From Gammaproteobacteria bacterium (GTDB lineage Bacteria > Pseudomonadota > Gammaproteobacteria > Burkholderiales > Nitrosomonadaceae): DNA of 64,000 bases. Where the stretch lies: contig CP054180.1 of assembly GCA_015709635.1 (NCBI GenBank), positions 1,674,001-1,738,000 on the forward strand, written 5' to 3'. The translations under genes and the position numbers were made by a program. The notes beneath the pieces are model-generated. The model saw only the letters and a program-made list of their open reading frames with translations, did not search any database and was not told the DNA's origin. How positions within the stretch are numbered: the stretch's first letter is position 1; each line of letters begins with the position of its first letter. Positions 7,862 to 14,646 of the stretch are shown in pieces.

Positions 7862-8728
7862 ATGCGTCAACCTGGACGTTACTTCAATCAATTATCACTC
7901 GCTGAAGTAATTGAGAATGCTTTGGAAAAATATTTTCTTGAACAAGATGAAATTCGCGCTGAAAAACAATCTTATGGTGATTTCGTTGAAACCAGTGTTT
8001 CCAAAAAAATTACCCAAGGTTTTTTGATGGCACAAGAAGAATGCAGGATGGTCGAAATTTCAACTTTACCGGGGAGTGGAAAAACAACAGCAGCAAAATA
8101 CTATCTTGCGCACTATCGAAAAAAAGATGGGTTTGATTGCCCCGTATGGATGATAACTTTGTCCGAGTGCAATATAACTACGAAATTGATTATTTGGGAA
8201 ATTTATAAAGCCATTGTATTAAATAACAAGCCATATTTTGATTTTGCAAATCCTGATAAGAAATCAGAATATGAAATGATCGAAGAAATAGGCGTTGTAT
8301 GCAGCAATAAACCATATGGGCTTTTAATCATTGATGAGGCGCAACTTATTGGACTATTCCACGGACTCGTTAGAGTAGGTGGCCTCAATATATTGAACGC
8401 GCTACGGCATTTTTGTGATCGCGGTTGGTTTGGCATTGCCTTGCTAAGTAATGGTGAAGTGTACGACCGCACCAAGAAAACCAAAAACAGCACTCAGTTA
8501 TCTAGCCGCATTTGGCGGGTAAGGGTCAATAAACCGACTGAAAACGATATTGACCTAATCATGTCAGCTTGGGGAGTATCTGGAAAGCTGGAGCGTGAAT
8601 TATCGATTCAATTGGGAACCGGTGAAGGCTGCTTGCGAACTCTCACGGATGCTTACCGAATGGCGCGGTACAAGTACCCCGGCGAAGACTTAACTCATAT
8701 GGTCATAAAAGCAGCGTTGCGGGGTTAA
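7862..8728 (+). CDS. MuB-like AAA+ ATPase (target selection)
   Basis: The remaining intact ORF gives 288 residues with Walker A STLPGSGKTTAAK and Walker B GLLIIDEAQLI, plus a sensor-like SNGEVYDRTKK. This is the ExeA/MuB type of AAA+ ATPase that binds target DNA and delivers it to MuA. No Shine-Dalgarno precedes ATG 7862, and the frame is open upstream to the 14-bp duplication, so the true protein probably began at 7557. Translation of this shortened form would need re-initiation. It overlaps nothing; gemA begins 3 bp after the stop. Confidence 0.8.
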   Translation: MRQPGRYFNQLSLAEVIENALEKYFLEQDEIRAEKQSYGDFVETSVSKKITQGFLMAQEECRMVEISTLPGSGKTTAAKYYLAHYRKKDGFDCPVWMITLSECNITTKLIIWEIYKAIVLNNKPYFDFANPDKKSEYEMIEEIGVVCSNKPYGLLIIDEAQLIGLFHGLVRVGGLNILNALRHFCDRGWFGIALLSNGEVYDRTKKTKNSTQLSSRIWRVRVNKPTENDIDLIMSAWGVSGKLERELSIQLGTGEGCLRTLTDAYRMARYKYPGEDLTHMVIKAALRG

Positions 8729-8731
8729 ATC

Positions 8732-9229
8732 ATGCGGACAAATGATTTGAAACAAACCTGGAAGCTAACACCGCGCCATAAGCTGATGGCTATGGTTCAT
8801 ATTGCCGCGCAGCAGCTTAATATCGCGCATGGCAGCATTGAATACCGTACATGGTTGCAAAACTTGACCGGTAAGTCGAGCTGCAAGGATTTAACGGATG
8901 AACAATTGCGGGAATTGATCGCCACACTGAGACAGCGGGGCTGTTTGGAGCGCAAAGCTACCGGGAGCGCACCGAACCGGCCAACGCAAATTCAATGGCG
9001 CAAGATGGAGATTCTTGCCCGGCGATTGGGTTTCGGTAATGCCATGACACCGCAGTTCGCAGCCTTTGTTAAGCGCATTACCAAATTGGAAAGCCCGCGA
9101 TTCTTAACCCGGCAATCTATTTCCAAGGTCATTATCGGTCTGGAAAAATGGCTGGAATACAAAAAACAGAAAAATGACAATAACGGCATGAATGGACATA
9201 CCGCAAAAACACCGTTAAACGCACGTTAA
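8732..9229 (+). CDS. GemA-like regulatory protein (Mu gp16, DUF1018)
   Basis: A 165-residue protein with the DUF1018 pattern of Mu gp16/GemA: TPRHKLMAMVHIAAQQLN, YRTWLQNLTGKSSCKDLTDEQLRELIATLRQRG, and a C-terminal winged-helix-like half (IQWRKMEILARRLGF...ITKLESPRFLTRQSISKVI). In Mu-like phages this gene modulates host gene expression and lies in the semi-essential early region. It sits 3 bp after muB in the same operon. The frame is intact. Confidence 0.85.
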   Translation: MRTNDLKQTWKLTPRHKLMAMVHIAAQQLNIAHGSIEYRTWLQNLTGKSSCKDLTDEQLRELIATLRQRGCLERKATGSAPNRPTQIQWRKMEILARRLGFGNAMTPQFAAFVKRITKLESPRFLTRQSISKVIIGLEKWLEYKKQKNDNNGMNGHTAKTPLNAR

Positions 9230-9419
9230 TTTTCGATCAAAAAAGAAATTAATAGGGAAGGTTGTTTGAAAGATATTTAACGCGACATAAATCGATTGCG
9301 GGGCTTTTAACGCAAAACAGCAAGATTTCAACTTGACGTGCCTTTAATGGCACGTTAAAGTGAAAAAAGTCGCGGCCAAATGCCGCGCCGGGTTTGACAT
9401 CCCGATGACAAGGCGGATA

Positions 9420-9442
9420 AGCCGCTCAAGCGGCTATTTTTT
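9420..9442 (+). terminator. Rho-independent terminator after gemA
   Basis: The stem AGCCGC/GCGGCT (9420-9425 and 9430-9435) with a TCAA loop is followed by ATTTTTTT. A separate hairpin without a T run (ACGTGCC/GGCACGT) lies about 70 bp upstream. Confidence 0.7.
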
Positions 9443-9472
9443 TGTCCGTTGATACAAGCACGCCTAGTTTTT

Positions 9473-9543
9473 GGCGGACTGTGCGGGGAGCCGAAAGGCT
9501 CGCCGGAACCTTGTCCCGGTATGTCAACCTGCACAGTTCCGCC
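9473..9543 (+). ncRNA. Candidate structured RNA, three-way-junction-like
   Basis: GGCGG-ACTGTGC (9473-9484) pairs with GCACAGT-t-CCGCC (9531-9543). Inside are GAGCC-GAAA-GGCTC (9488-9501), a GNRA tetraloop hairpin, and a CCGG/CCGG hairpin (9503-9519). It lies between a terminator and a strong ribosome site and is not coding. It could be a small RNA or a 5' leader of the genes starting at 9598. Inferred from base pairing alone. Confidence 0.4.
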
Positions 9544-9597
9544 TCCTCGTTTGACATCGGGGTAGCGGTTTTTGATCGCTAGACAAGGAGTAATACC

Positions 9598-9714
9598 ATG
9601 CAGCATATCTTTAATTCCGCCTCATTTCAATTGAGCAAATCAATCGGCAAAGAATCGATTCAGCAAGCTCACGTGCAACAGGCTAGAGTAATGGGGGGCC
9701 GTCATGTGCAATAA
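9598..9714 (+). CDS. Small hypothetical protein (38 aa)
   Basis: A 38-codon ORF (MQHIFNSASFQLSKSIGKE...) preceded by GACAAGGAG at 7-bp spacing, one of the best ribosome sites in the region. Its stop overlaps the start of the next ORF (ATG 9704), so it may couple translation. No family was recognised. Confidence 0.45.
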   Translation: MQHIFNSASFQLSKSIGKESIQQAHVQQARVMGGRHVQ

Positions 9715-9979
9715 ATGCCAAGAAACCATGCAACCAACCACAAAAAAACCGGATTTTGTTGGTACGTTGGCACAGCTTGAAGTTAGGCTTGATGCATGCC
9801 GCTCCATAACCGGTTGCATACTGGAATATCTGCCAGCATCAACTGAAAACAGTACAACGGCATTTTATGTCAATGAAATCGGAAACCTTGCTTCCGCACT
9901 GGGGGATGTTCTTGATTTATGCCGCGAGGATGTAAAACGCGCGTATGAGAAGCTAGGACAAGGGGAAAATCATGAGTAA
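9704..9979 (+). CDS. Hypothetical Mu-like element protein (91 aa)
   Basis: A 91-residue protein with a Cys pair near the N-terminus (MCNKCQE) and an alpha-helical remainder (LAQLEVRLDACRSITGCILEYL, EIGNLASALGDVLDLCRE). No recognised family. It overlaps the next gene by 8 bp, consistent with one operon between GemA and Mor. Confidence 0.55.
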   Translation: MCNKCQETMQPTTKKPDFVGTLAQLEVRLDACRSITGCILEYLPASTENSTTAFYVNEIGNLASALGDVLDLCREDVKRAYEKLGQGENHE

Positions 9980-10310
9980 TCAGGAAATTAATAATGATGA
10001 AGTTGTTATCGTTCGATATCCTGAGAAAATCCCCGGAAATCCTGAAAGCTACCGGAAAATGGCCAATGAATTTGAAGATGCGAGTTCTGCCCTAGCTTCT
10101 TTAGGCGAATTAATGAGGGGGGTGGATCATGATCGATTGGAAGAATACACCATTGAAGGAATTGGCTCTTTATTGGAGATACTCGGAAAACACTTGATGA
10201 GCAACAGCTTTGAAGCGATGGATATGGCCAGTGAAGCACAAAAGCAGCAAGAACTAAATCAATCACCTGATTTATCAAAGGGTGTGGAAGTAAACCAAAG
10301 TAGGGTATAG
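9972..10310 (+). CDS. Hypothetical Mu-like element protein (112 aa)
   Basis: An acidic, mostly helical protein of 112 residues (EFEDASSALASLGELMRGVDHDRLEEYTIEGIGSLLEILGKHL) overlapping the preceding ORF. Its helical middle resembles that of the 91-residue neighbour (both have LASLGEL/LASALGDVLD-like repeats), so the two may be diverged duplicates. Function unknown. Confidence 0.5.
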   Translation: MSNQEINNDEVVIVRYPEKIPGNPESYRKMANEFEDASSALASLGELMRGVDHDRLEEYTIEGIGSLLEILGKHLMSNSFEAMDMASEAQKQQELNQSPDLSKGVEVNQSRV

Positions 10311-10803
10311 AATAAAAAACGCGGGTGTGACACGGTGATATTCCCCCGGCCGTAACACGGCAGCAATGCCGGAGTGATATGTGGGGTTTCCGGGAAACCG
10401 GGTTGGGGGGCCCCACCATCCGCAAAGTATTTTCAAAGATTTACGGGTGAGCTGTGGAAATTTCGGAGTCCACAGGCTTGGATGCTAAGGCATCGATGAA
10501 TGGAGGGACGTCCGGCCTCCCGCCCGTTGCCGTTTTGAGCAAAGCCGGTTGTTTCCAATGGGAATGGTTAGGGGCTGAAAGGCCACTATGATCCGGTTCG
10601 AATCCGGCGCCGGTTTTGCTCTTCCTTTATGCGGGTGAGCTGTAGAAATTTTCGGAGTCCACAGAAACGTTTCTATGATTCGTTGATGGATTGACGTCCG
10701 GTCTCCCGGCCTTTTTTAATCAGATTTAATTCCTAAATTTCCAAACCCTAAGGGGCGGAAAGCCTTCCGCCTTATCCCAGCCCGACCAGCTTGGCATTAT
10801 GGC
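10311..10803 (+). ncRNA. Long structured non-coding stretch between hypothetical genes and Mor
   Basis: No ORF fits. In order: a hairpin with GTGGGG/CCCCAC around GGTTTCC/GGAAACC (about 10381-10416); element A (about 10445-10524); a tRNA-like hairpin (10537-10621); element B (about 10631-10716). Elements A and B are diverged copies sharing GGGTGAGCTGT, TTTCGGAGTCCACAG and GACGTCCGG.CTCCCG. B ends in CCGGCCTTTTTT, which resembles a terminator. The whole stretch could be one or several small RNAs or a long leader of the mor transcript. Confidence 0.45.
10537..10621 (+). ncRNA. tRNA-like hairpin element
   Basis: GAGCAAAGCCGG (10537-10548) pairs over 12 bp with CCGGTTTTGCTC (10610-10621). Just inside lies CCGG-TTCGAAT-CCGG, which looks like a tRNA T-arm. 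No anticodon arm of normal geometry and no regular 7-bp acceptor junction can be drawn, so it is not called a tRNA. Confidence 0.35.
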
Positions 10804-11184
10804 GTGGACAATGTTCCACATTCACAAATGCAAGCTGATATGCCAGCAAACGACAACAACGAAAATCAAGAGCTGTTAAACCTGATCGGTGATGATGCCT
10901 TTACCAGGCTGTGTACGGTTTTTGGCGGTACGCGCCTGCATGTCTCAAACAGCGACCGGTCACGTAAGCGTCTGAATATCATCGTAGGCGCAGAAAATGC
11001 CGAGAAAATGATATTTCATTTCGATGGCGTGGCGTTGACCTTACCCATGCTCTCAAGCCTTGAAATTAAAAAACGGCATCAGGCAATTATCGAAGACGCG
11101 AAAAAAGGCATGAGCCATCGGGATATAGCCATGAAATACGATCTGACAGACCGCCAGGTAAGGCGAATTATTTCTGATTCATAA
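10804..11184 (+). CDS. Mor-family transcription activator
   Basis: A 126-residue protein (GTG start at 10804; ATGs at 10828 and 10840 are alternatives). The middle (FTRLCTVFGGTRLHVS) and the C-terminal helix-turn-helix (EIKKRHQAIIEDAKKGMSHRDIAMKYDLTDRQVRRII) match the Mor/C family, which activates the middle operon of Mu-like phages. Its presence without any middle or late structural genes is odd and suggests that the downstream phage genes were lost. The frame is intact. Confidence 0.8.
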   Translation: MDNVPHSQMQADMPANDNNENQELLNLIGDDAFTRLCTVFGGTRLHVSNSDRSRKRLNIIVGAENAEKMIFHFDGVALTLPMLSSLEIKKRHQAIIEDAKKGMSHRDIAMKYDLTDRQVRRIISDS

Positions 11185-11204
11185 AAAAATCACAGGAGCA
11201 GAAA

Positions 11205-11381
11205 ATGAAATACAAGGTTACCCGGAATATTCACCACAACAATGAGAAATACACTGAAGGTGATGAAATTGAATTATCGCTGCAAGAAGCAAGGCCGCTG
11301 CTGGAATGCAAGGCCATAGAACAAATCATTAAGCCGTTTTCACAAGCCTCTGGCATGTCCTCTATTAACTCAAGCAAATAA
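11205..11381 (+). CDS. Small phage protein (58 aa)
   Basis: Reads MKYKVTRNIHHNNEKYTEGDEIELSLQEARPLLECKAIE..., with an AGGAG ribosome site 9 bp upstream. The pattern (K.....YxxGDEIELxxxxAxPLLxxxxIE) is the short beta-rich protein often found near head-gene clusters of Mu-like phages (Mu gp35 type). It may be a remnant of the missing structural region. It is followed 11 bp later by the next gene. Confidence 0.6.
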   Translation: MKYKVTRNIHHNNEKYTEGDEIELSLQEARPLLECKAIEQIIKPFSQASGMSSINSSK

Positions 11382-11392
11382 GGGGCAATAAG

Positions 11393-11953
11393 ATGGATAG
11401 AAATGATACTGGCAAAGAAGTTCAAGGGTTACTCACCAAACTGCGTTCTGCGGCTGAAGTAATCAAGAAGAAGATTTATGAAGCGGATCAGAAAATTGAA
11501 GTGCTATTGAACGAGCGGGCGATAATTTCTGAATCCCATTTGAGTAAAGAAGGTTTCATGCAATATGTGCGCAATGATATACAGCGCCGCGCATCGGAAT
11601 ATCCTGTTCGAATGAGCCATCTTGCACGAAAGCACGGATTCCCGTTCAGCACCAGTTTTCCTCAATTAGAACGTAACGAAAAATCAGGGAATACCCAGCC
11701 CTTTCCATATTTGGATGGCGAAACATATTCCAATGGCCCGGCATTTCACGTCAGCGCTATTTATTGGCTATTTGGTGAACAAATAGAGAAGCGCTTCTCC
11801 GATGCGCTAGATCAATTTCAGTGGCCGGAAAACAGTATGTCACTTGATGAACGGCGTAAGCGGATTGCTGAAATTGATCAGGAACTGGAAATGCTCAACA
11901 TGGAGCGCGATAGCCTGGCTAGTGACCTGATGAGCACAGGAATGACGCAATAA
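11393..11953 (+). CDS. Hypothetical protein with coiled-coil ends (186 aa)
   Basis: A 186-residue protein after a GGGGCAATAAG leader. Helical coiled-coil segments lie at both ends (residues 8-50 and 150-180: ERRKRIAEIDQELEMLNMERDSL) around a central segment rich in aromatic residues (PFPYLDGETYSNGPAFHVSAIYWLFGEQIEKRF). No family was recognised. It is the last gene of the Mu-like element, where cargo (moron) genes often sit. Confidence 0.6.
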   Translation: MDRNDTGKEVQGLLTKLRSAAEVIKKKIYEADQKIEVLLNERAIISESHLSKEGFMQYVRNDIQRRASEYPVRMSHLARKHGFPFSTSFPQLERNEKSGNTQPFPYLDGETYSNGPAFHVSAIYWLFGEQIEKRFSDALDQFQWPENSMSLDERRKRIAEIDQELEMLNMERDSLASDLMSTGMTQ

Positions 11954-12275
11954 CAATTAGAAGTATTCAAAGCGTGAGCTTTGATGGTTCCTATCATCTG
12001 CAAAATTCTATATTGAGATAGACAGACCATAGATATAGAAAAAGCTTGTGGTAGGGATAGTAAATGGTTACTTCCATTTCCGTTTACTATCGATTAATGA
12101 GTTATGGTTTGTCATGGGTTCATGGAAGCAATTTGGAGTTCCTGGGGGTTTCAGATTGCGCGTCCAATTCTATGAACGGAACCGTCCACCGCCATGAGGC
12201 AAACATGGTTGCAGCGGTTCTTTTTTATTTGTAGCGAGCGTTAAATTTTCGCGTTATTTGGTACTGTTCAGCGTT
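11954..12275. other. Right-terminal non-coding region of the Mu-like element
   Basis: No ORF was identified. It contains a rho-independent terminator (12179-12226), preceded by a GC-rich leader-like stretch (CCTGGGGGTTTCAG, GCGCGTCC), so a short untranslated transcript ending there is possible. Confidence 0.4.
12179..12226 (+). terminator. Rho-independent terminator
   Basis: GAACCG (12179-12184) pairs with CGGTTC (12215-12220), with an inner CCATG/CATGG pairing, followed by six T. Confidence 0.75.
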
Positions 12276-12363
12276 TCAAATTATTTGTCCCGATGTTTCA
12301 AAGTAATTGTCCGCTGTCATCAAATTATTTGTCCCGATGTTTCAAAGTAATTGTCCGCTGTCA
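12276..12363. repeat. Right end of Mu-like element, perfect tandem duplication 2 x 44 bp
   Basis: 12276-12319 and 12320-12363 are identical 44-bp units, each holding TTTGTCCCGATGTTTCAAAG and ending CCGCTGTCA. The outer copy carries the terminal inverted repeat that matches the left end. Each unit probably holds two transposase-binding sites (TTTCAAA core). Confidence 0.85.
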
Positions 12364-12404
12364 CAAACTTATCGGATTTTCTTCTCAGTTTGTTTCTGCG
12401 ATTA

Positions 12405-12782
12405 TTATTTAACATAATACAAATTGTTTACGCTCCCATTTTCGGACATAGCAGCATGAGCAGGGGAGGAAGTCATTGAACTACCACCAAAAATTAACGC
12501 AGCAGCTGCGACTGTTGCAGCTTTTGTAAAGCAACTTTCAAAAATTTTTCTTCGTTTTTCGTCTTTTTCTACTACTAAATAACTTGCTGCAATAACTTTA
12601 AGTTCGTCTTCACCAATAAAGCGCGCTAATTTTATGCAAAGTGCTGCTGTTAAGCTTTTTTTCCCGCTTTTTACCAATCCAAGAGTTGTATATCGAGTCT
12701 CAAGATAGTCAGCCAAATTCTTTTGAGATCCCGCTTTTTCTTCGCCCATTTCAATATATTTTTTTATTTCCATCTTTTTCAC
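12405..12782 (-). CDS. Inovirus repressor with membrane segment (unit 1)
   Basis: A 125-residue protein. The N-terminal half is a helix-turn-helix (AGSQKNLADYLETRYTTLGLVKSGKKSLTAALCIKLARFIGE), the DUF3693-like type encoded next to att in vibrio-type filamentous phages. The C-terminal half has a hydrophobic stretch (AATVAAAALIFGG) and a signal-like SSPAHA, then a short tail encoded by the att site. The homologue in unit 2 has the same layout, so the membrane segment is conserved. It is divergent to the phage early genes, and palindromic operators lie in between. It probably sets lysogeny and immunity. Confidence 0.65.
   Translation of the reverse strand: MKKMEIKKYIEMGEEKAGSQKNLADYLETRYTTLGLVKSGKKSLTAALCIKLARFIGEDELKVIAASYLVVEKDEKRRKIFESCFTKAATVAAAALIFGGSSMTSSPAHAAMSENGSVNNLYYVK
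12407..12434. other. XerC/XerD dif-like attachment site 1
   Basis: ATTTAACATAA (12407-12417) equals the XerD arm of bacterial dif (complement TTATGTTAAAT). TACAAA (12418-12423) is the central region. TTGTTTACGCT is a degenerate XerC arm, as in inovirus attP sites. It marks the left end of prophage unit 1 and lies inside the 3' end of the repressor gene. Confidence 0.7.
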
Positions 12783-12793
12783 CTATTTTAAGC

Positions 12794-12839
12794 TTGACAA
12801 CTACTATAGTAGTTGTATAAATTAACTACTCAGGTAGTT
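12794..12839 (+). promoter_or_regulatory. Early promoter and operators of unit 1
   Basis: TTGACA (12794-12799), a 16-bp spacer, then TATAAA (12816-12821). A perfect 20-bp palindrome (12797-12816, half-site ACAACTACTA) fills the spacer, and a second imperfect site AACTAC/GTAGTT lies at 12824-12839. Binding would block the promoter; the adjacent repressor is the obvious candidate. Confidence 0.75.
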
Positions 12840-12880
12840 TTATATTACGGCTCTGAATCCCATATGTCAACGAGGTTTTT

Positions 12881-13237
12881 ATGAATTCATTTCACCGAGC
12901 AATTCTTGAAGCCACAGAAAACGGTAAATTTCCAGAACTTGGCGACTGCTGGCGCAACTACCACCCCGAAGCAATCCTGTCCGATAGTGATTACCCAGTA
13001 TTGACTGACGAGAACCGGCTACCTGTTTGTGTGGGTGAGTTTGTTAGATTGGATACTTGGATATCTAGTATTTCTCGTTCCCGTTCGTGGGTAACCCCCT
13101 CCCGGCCGGTAGGCGCATCCGCGAGGGTGCGCCAGGCCGGGGGCAGGGGGGCAAAAATACTTTACGTCCCAGTTACACGTAAAGTTACTGACACGGATGA
13201 CAGTAAAACATCAAAAATGCAGACCGGAATGATTTAA
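12881..13237 (+). CDS. Small conserved inovirus protein (unit 1)
   Basis: The first 50 residues (MNSFHRAILEATENGKFPELGDCWRNYHPEAILSDSDYP) match the 62-residue product of unit 2 at 23071 almost position by position; both follow a GAGGTTTTT leader. The remaining ~68 residues have no counterpart and are encoded across a long GC-rich hairpin (13095-13151), so this gene may have been extended by readthrough into a structural DNA element. Function unknown. It is the first gene of the early operon, directly before rep. Confidence 0.6.
   Translation: MNSFHRAILEATENGKFPELGDCWRNYHPEAILSDSDYPVLTDENRLPVCVGEFVRLDTWISSISRSRSWVTPSRPVGASARVRQAGGRGAKILYVPVTRKVTDTDDSKTSKMQTGMI
13095..13151. other. Large GC-rich hairpin, candidate packaging or origin element
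   Basis: CCCCCTCCCGGCC (13095-13107) faces GGCCGGGGGCAGGGGGG (13135-13151), with an inner GGCGCA/TGCGCC stem. It is by far the strongest hairpin in unit 1. Filamentous phages use such hairpins for packaging and for complementary-strand priming; the role here is inferred. Confidence 0.4.
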
Positions 13238-13239
13238 AG

Positions 13240-14250
13240 ATGATGAATCTGATTCCGGTTTTTGTAGATTACCTGACCATCCGGCAAGTGCATGACGGCG
13301 GTAAATTGCCAATTATTAATGGCGGCCGGGTACTGCGCATAGATTCCGATGGTGAAATTGAATACACCGTGGACACACGGCAGGGCCTGGAAGGAAGTTT
13401 TGATAGTAGGGTAGAAGTCCGTTGCGATGGTCACCAGGTGGAATTCTCCGGGAATATTTCACGCTATGGCAGATCGGATAATTTGTTTGGTTTTACGTTT
13501 GATGGCTGTATTGAGCGCATTAATGCATTGCTCAAGTCGCTCGATTTACCGCCTTTCACCTCCGGCAAGCTGTACAAATTCGCTGATTCCGGCTGGACGT
13601 GGACAGGTGCCCGAGTCAGCCGGATAGACATAACCTGCAATTATGTCACCGGCTCCATGATCGACTCGGAAGCATTACTCCGCAATATGGCAGGACACCA
13701 CATTGGCAGACAAAAAGGCTCGTTATCCGTCAACGGCGCAACGGTCGAATACGGCCGCGGTTCAAAGTATGTTTACGGCAAACTCTACTGCAAAACCACC
13801 GAACTCAAAAAACACCGCTCTAAAAAATCCGGTCAGCACGTATCCGATGAAGTCATTGAATTCTGCAACTCCCTCGGTGTAATACGCGAGGAGTTTACGC
13901 TTAAATCGCGTTTCCTTCTACAAAATGGCCTTGCCTACTTAGGCGCAATCACTGATTCACTATTAATAGAGGTTTATATGAACAGAACCCAATTGCAACG
14001 ACTGGAGCAAGTTAAATATGAAGATTTCAATGATCTTCCTAAGCATATTAGATCCACCTATGTCAGTTGGAAATACGGCTTTCCACTGAACCTTAATGAA
14101 AGAACCTTTTACCGTCACAGAAAAGCTCTCCTTTCATACGGCATTGATATTTCCATCCCCAACAACGTGCAAACCATGCCCATCAAGGTAAAAACCATCG
14201 AACTGGCGGCACTTACTGCGCCGGATTGGTACATCAAGAAATACGCATAA
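13240..14250 (+). CDS. Inovirus replication initiator, gene II/X family (unit 1)
   Basis: A 336-residue protein of the phage/plasmid replication II/X type. It starts VDYLTIRQVH, followed by VEFSGNISRYGRSDNLFGF, RVSRIDITCNY (the strand with acidic/aromatic residues of the initiator fold) and YVYGKLYCKTTELKKH with candidate catalytic tyrosines. The C-terminus has FYRHRKALLSYGIDIS, shared with the unit 2 protein (FFRHAKILRDYGIDIS). It should nick the double-stranded form and start rolling-circle replication. It starts 3 bp after the previous stop. Confidence 0.8.
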   Translation: MMNLIPVFVDYLTIRQVHDGGKLPIINGGRVLRIDSDGEIEYTVDTRQGLEGSFDSRVEVRCDGHQVEFSGNISRYGRSDNLFGFTFDGCIERINALLKSLDLPPFTSGKLYKFADSGWTWTGARVSRIDITCNYVTGSMIDSEALLRNMAGHHIGRQKGSLSVNGATVEYGRGSKYVYGKLYCKTTELKKHRSKKSGQHVSDEVIEFCNSLGVIREEFTLKSRFLLQNGLAYLGAITDSLLIEVYMNRTQLQRLEQVKYEDFNDLPKHIRSTYVSWKYGFPLNLNERTFYRHRKALLSYGIDISIPNNVQTMPIKVKTIELAALTAPDWYIKKYA

Positions 14251-14327
14251 ATCAGTGTCTTCTACGCTCTGAACTCAATAACTGCCGGTTCAGGCAAAGC
14301 GTTAACAGGTGGTGTAAAGAGGTTGTT

Positions 14328-14624
14328 ATGTTAGAAAAAGTAAAAGTTACCGGTATCACATTCTTCAAAGATACCATCGACGGTAAACCCATTGATTCAG
14401 GCGCGGCCTTTGTTGAAGAAAGTTTGAATTTCCAGACCGGAAGATCGAAGGGCACCGCAACGCAAAAATACCCGCTAGGCGATGCAGCCAGGGCGCAAGC
14501 TTTAATGCACCTGGAATTCCCGCTGATTTGTGAAGTTGAATTTGTTCGTGTGACAAATGGCAACGTATCCAAAAATATCATCAACTCCATCAAGCCGCTT
14601 TCACAAGCAAAACCGGCTGCTTGA
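14328..14624 (+). CDS. Inovirus single-stranded DNA-binding protein (unit 1)
   Basis: A 98-residue protein from ATG 14328; a longer frame upstream overlaps rep and is unlikely. Its size, basic/aromatic beta-rich sequence (MLEKVKVTGITFFKDTIDGKPIDSG...FVRVTNGNVSKNIINSIKPL) and position right after rep match the gene V-type protein that coats progeny single strands. The unit 2 equivalent (23291-23605) lies before rep instead. No signal peptide, so cytoplasmic. Confidence 0.65.
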   Translation: MLEKVKVTGITFFKDTIDGKPIDSGAAFVEESLNFQTGRSKGTATQKYPLGDAARAQALMHLEFPLICEVEFVRVTNGNVSKNIINSIKPLSQAKPAA

Positions 14625-14646
14625 TTGTTTTCATATGGGGAATGCG

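Larger units (their letters stand above)
1715..12365 (+). mobile_element. Mu-like transposable element (early region only), 10.65 kb
   Basis: The ends begin TG and finish CA. Reading inward, 1718-1743 and the complement of 12338-12363 align over 26 bp with the shared core GGAC...TGAAACA. The flanks are AATCT (1710-1714) and AACTT (12366-12370), each one transition away from the AATTT at the unoccupied site in unit 2. Gene content in Mu order: repressor, Ner-like, MuA, MuB, GemA, Mor, small genes. No lysis, head or tail genes are present, so it is a deletion derivative or a satellite. Two insertion sequences (about 2.4 kb) lie inside. Confidence 0.8.

Noticed and set aside
10537..10621. tRNA gene suggested by a T-arm-like stem-loop and pairing ends
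   Set aside because: The stem is 12 bp without the normal acceptor/T-arm junction, and no D-arm or anticodon arm of proper geometry can be drawn. Kept only as a tRNA-like hairpin.
12276..12363. Short CRISPR or satellite repeat at the tandem 44-mers
   Set aside because: Only two directly abutting copies with no spacer, and they carry the Mu-like terminal repeat.
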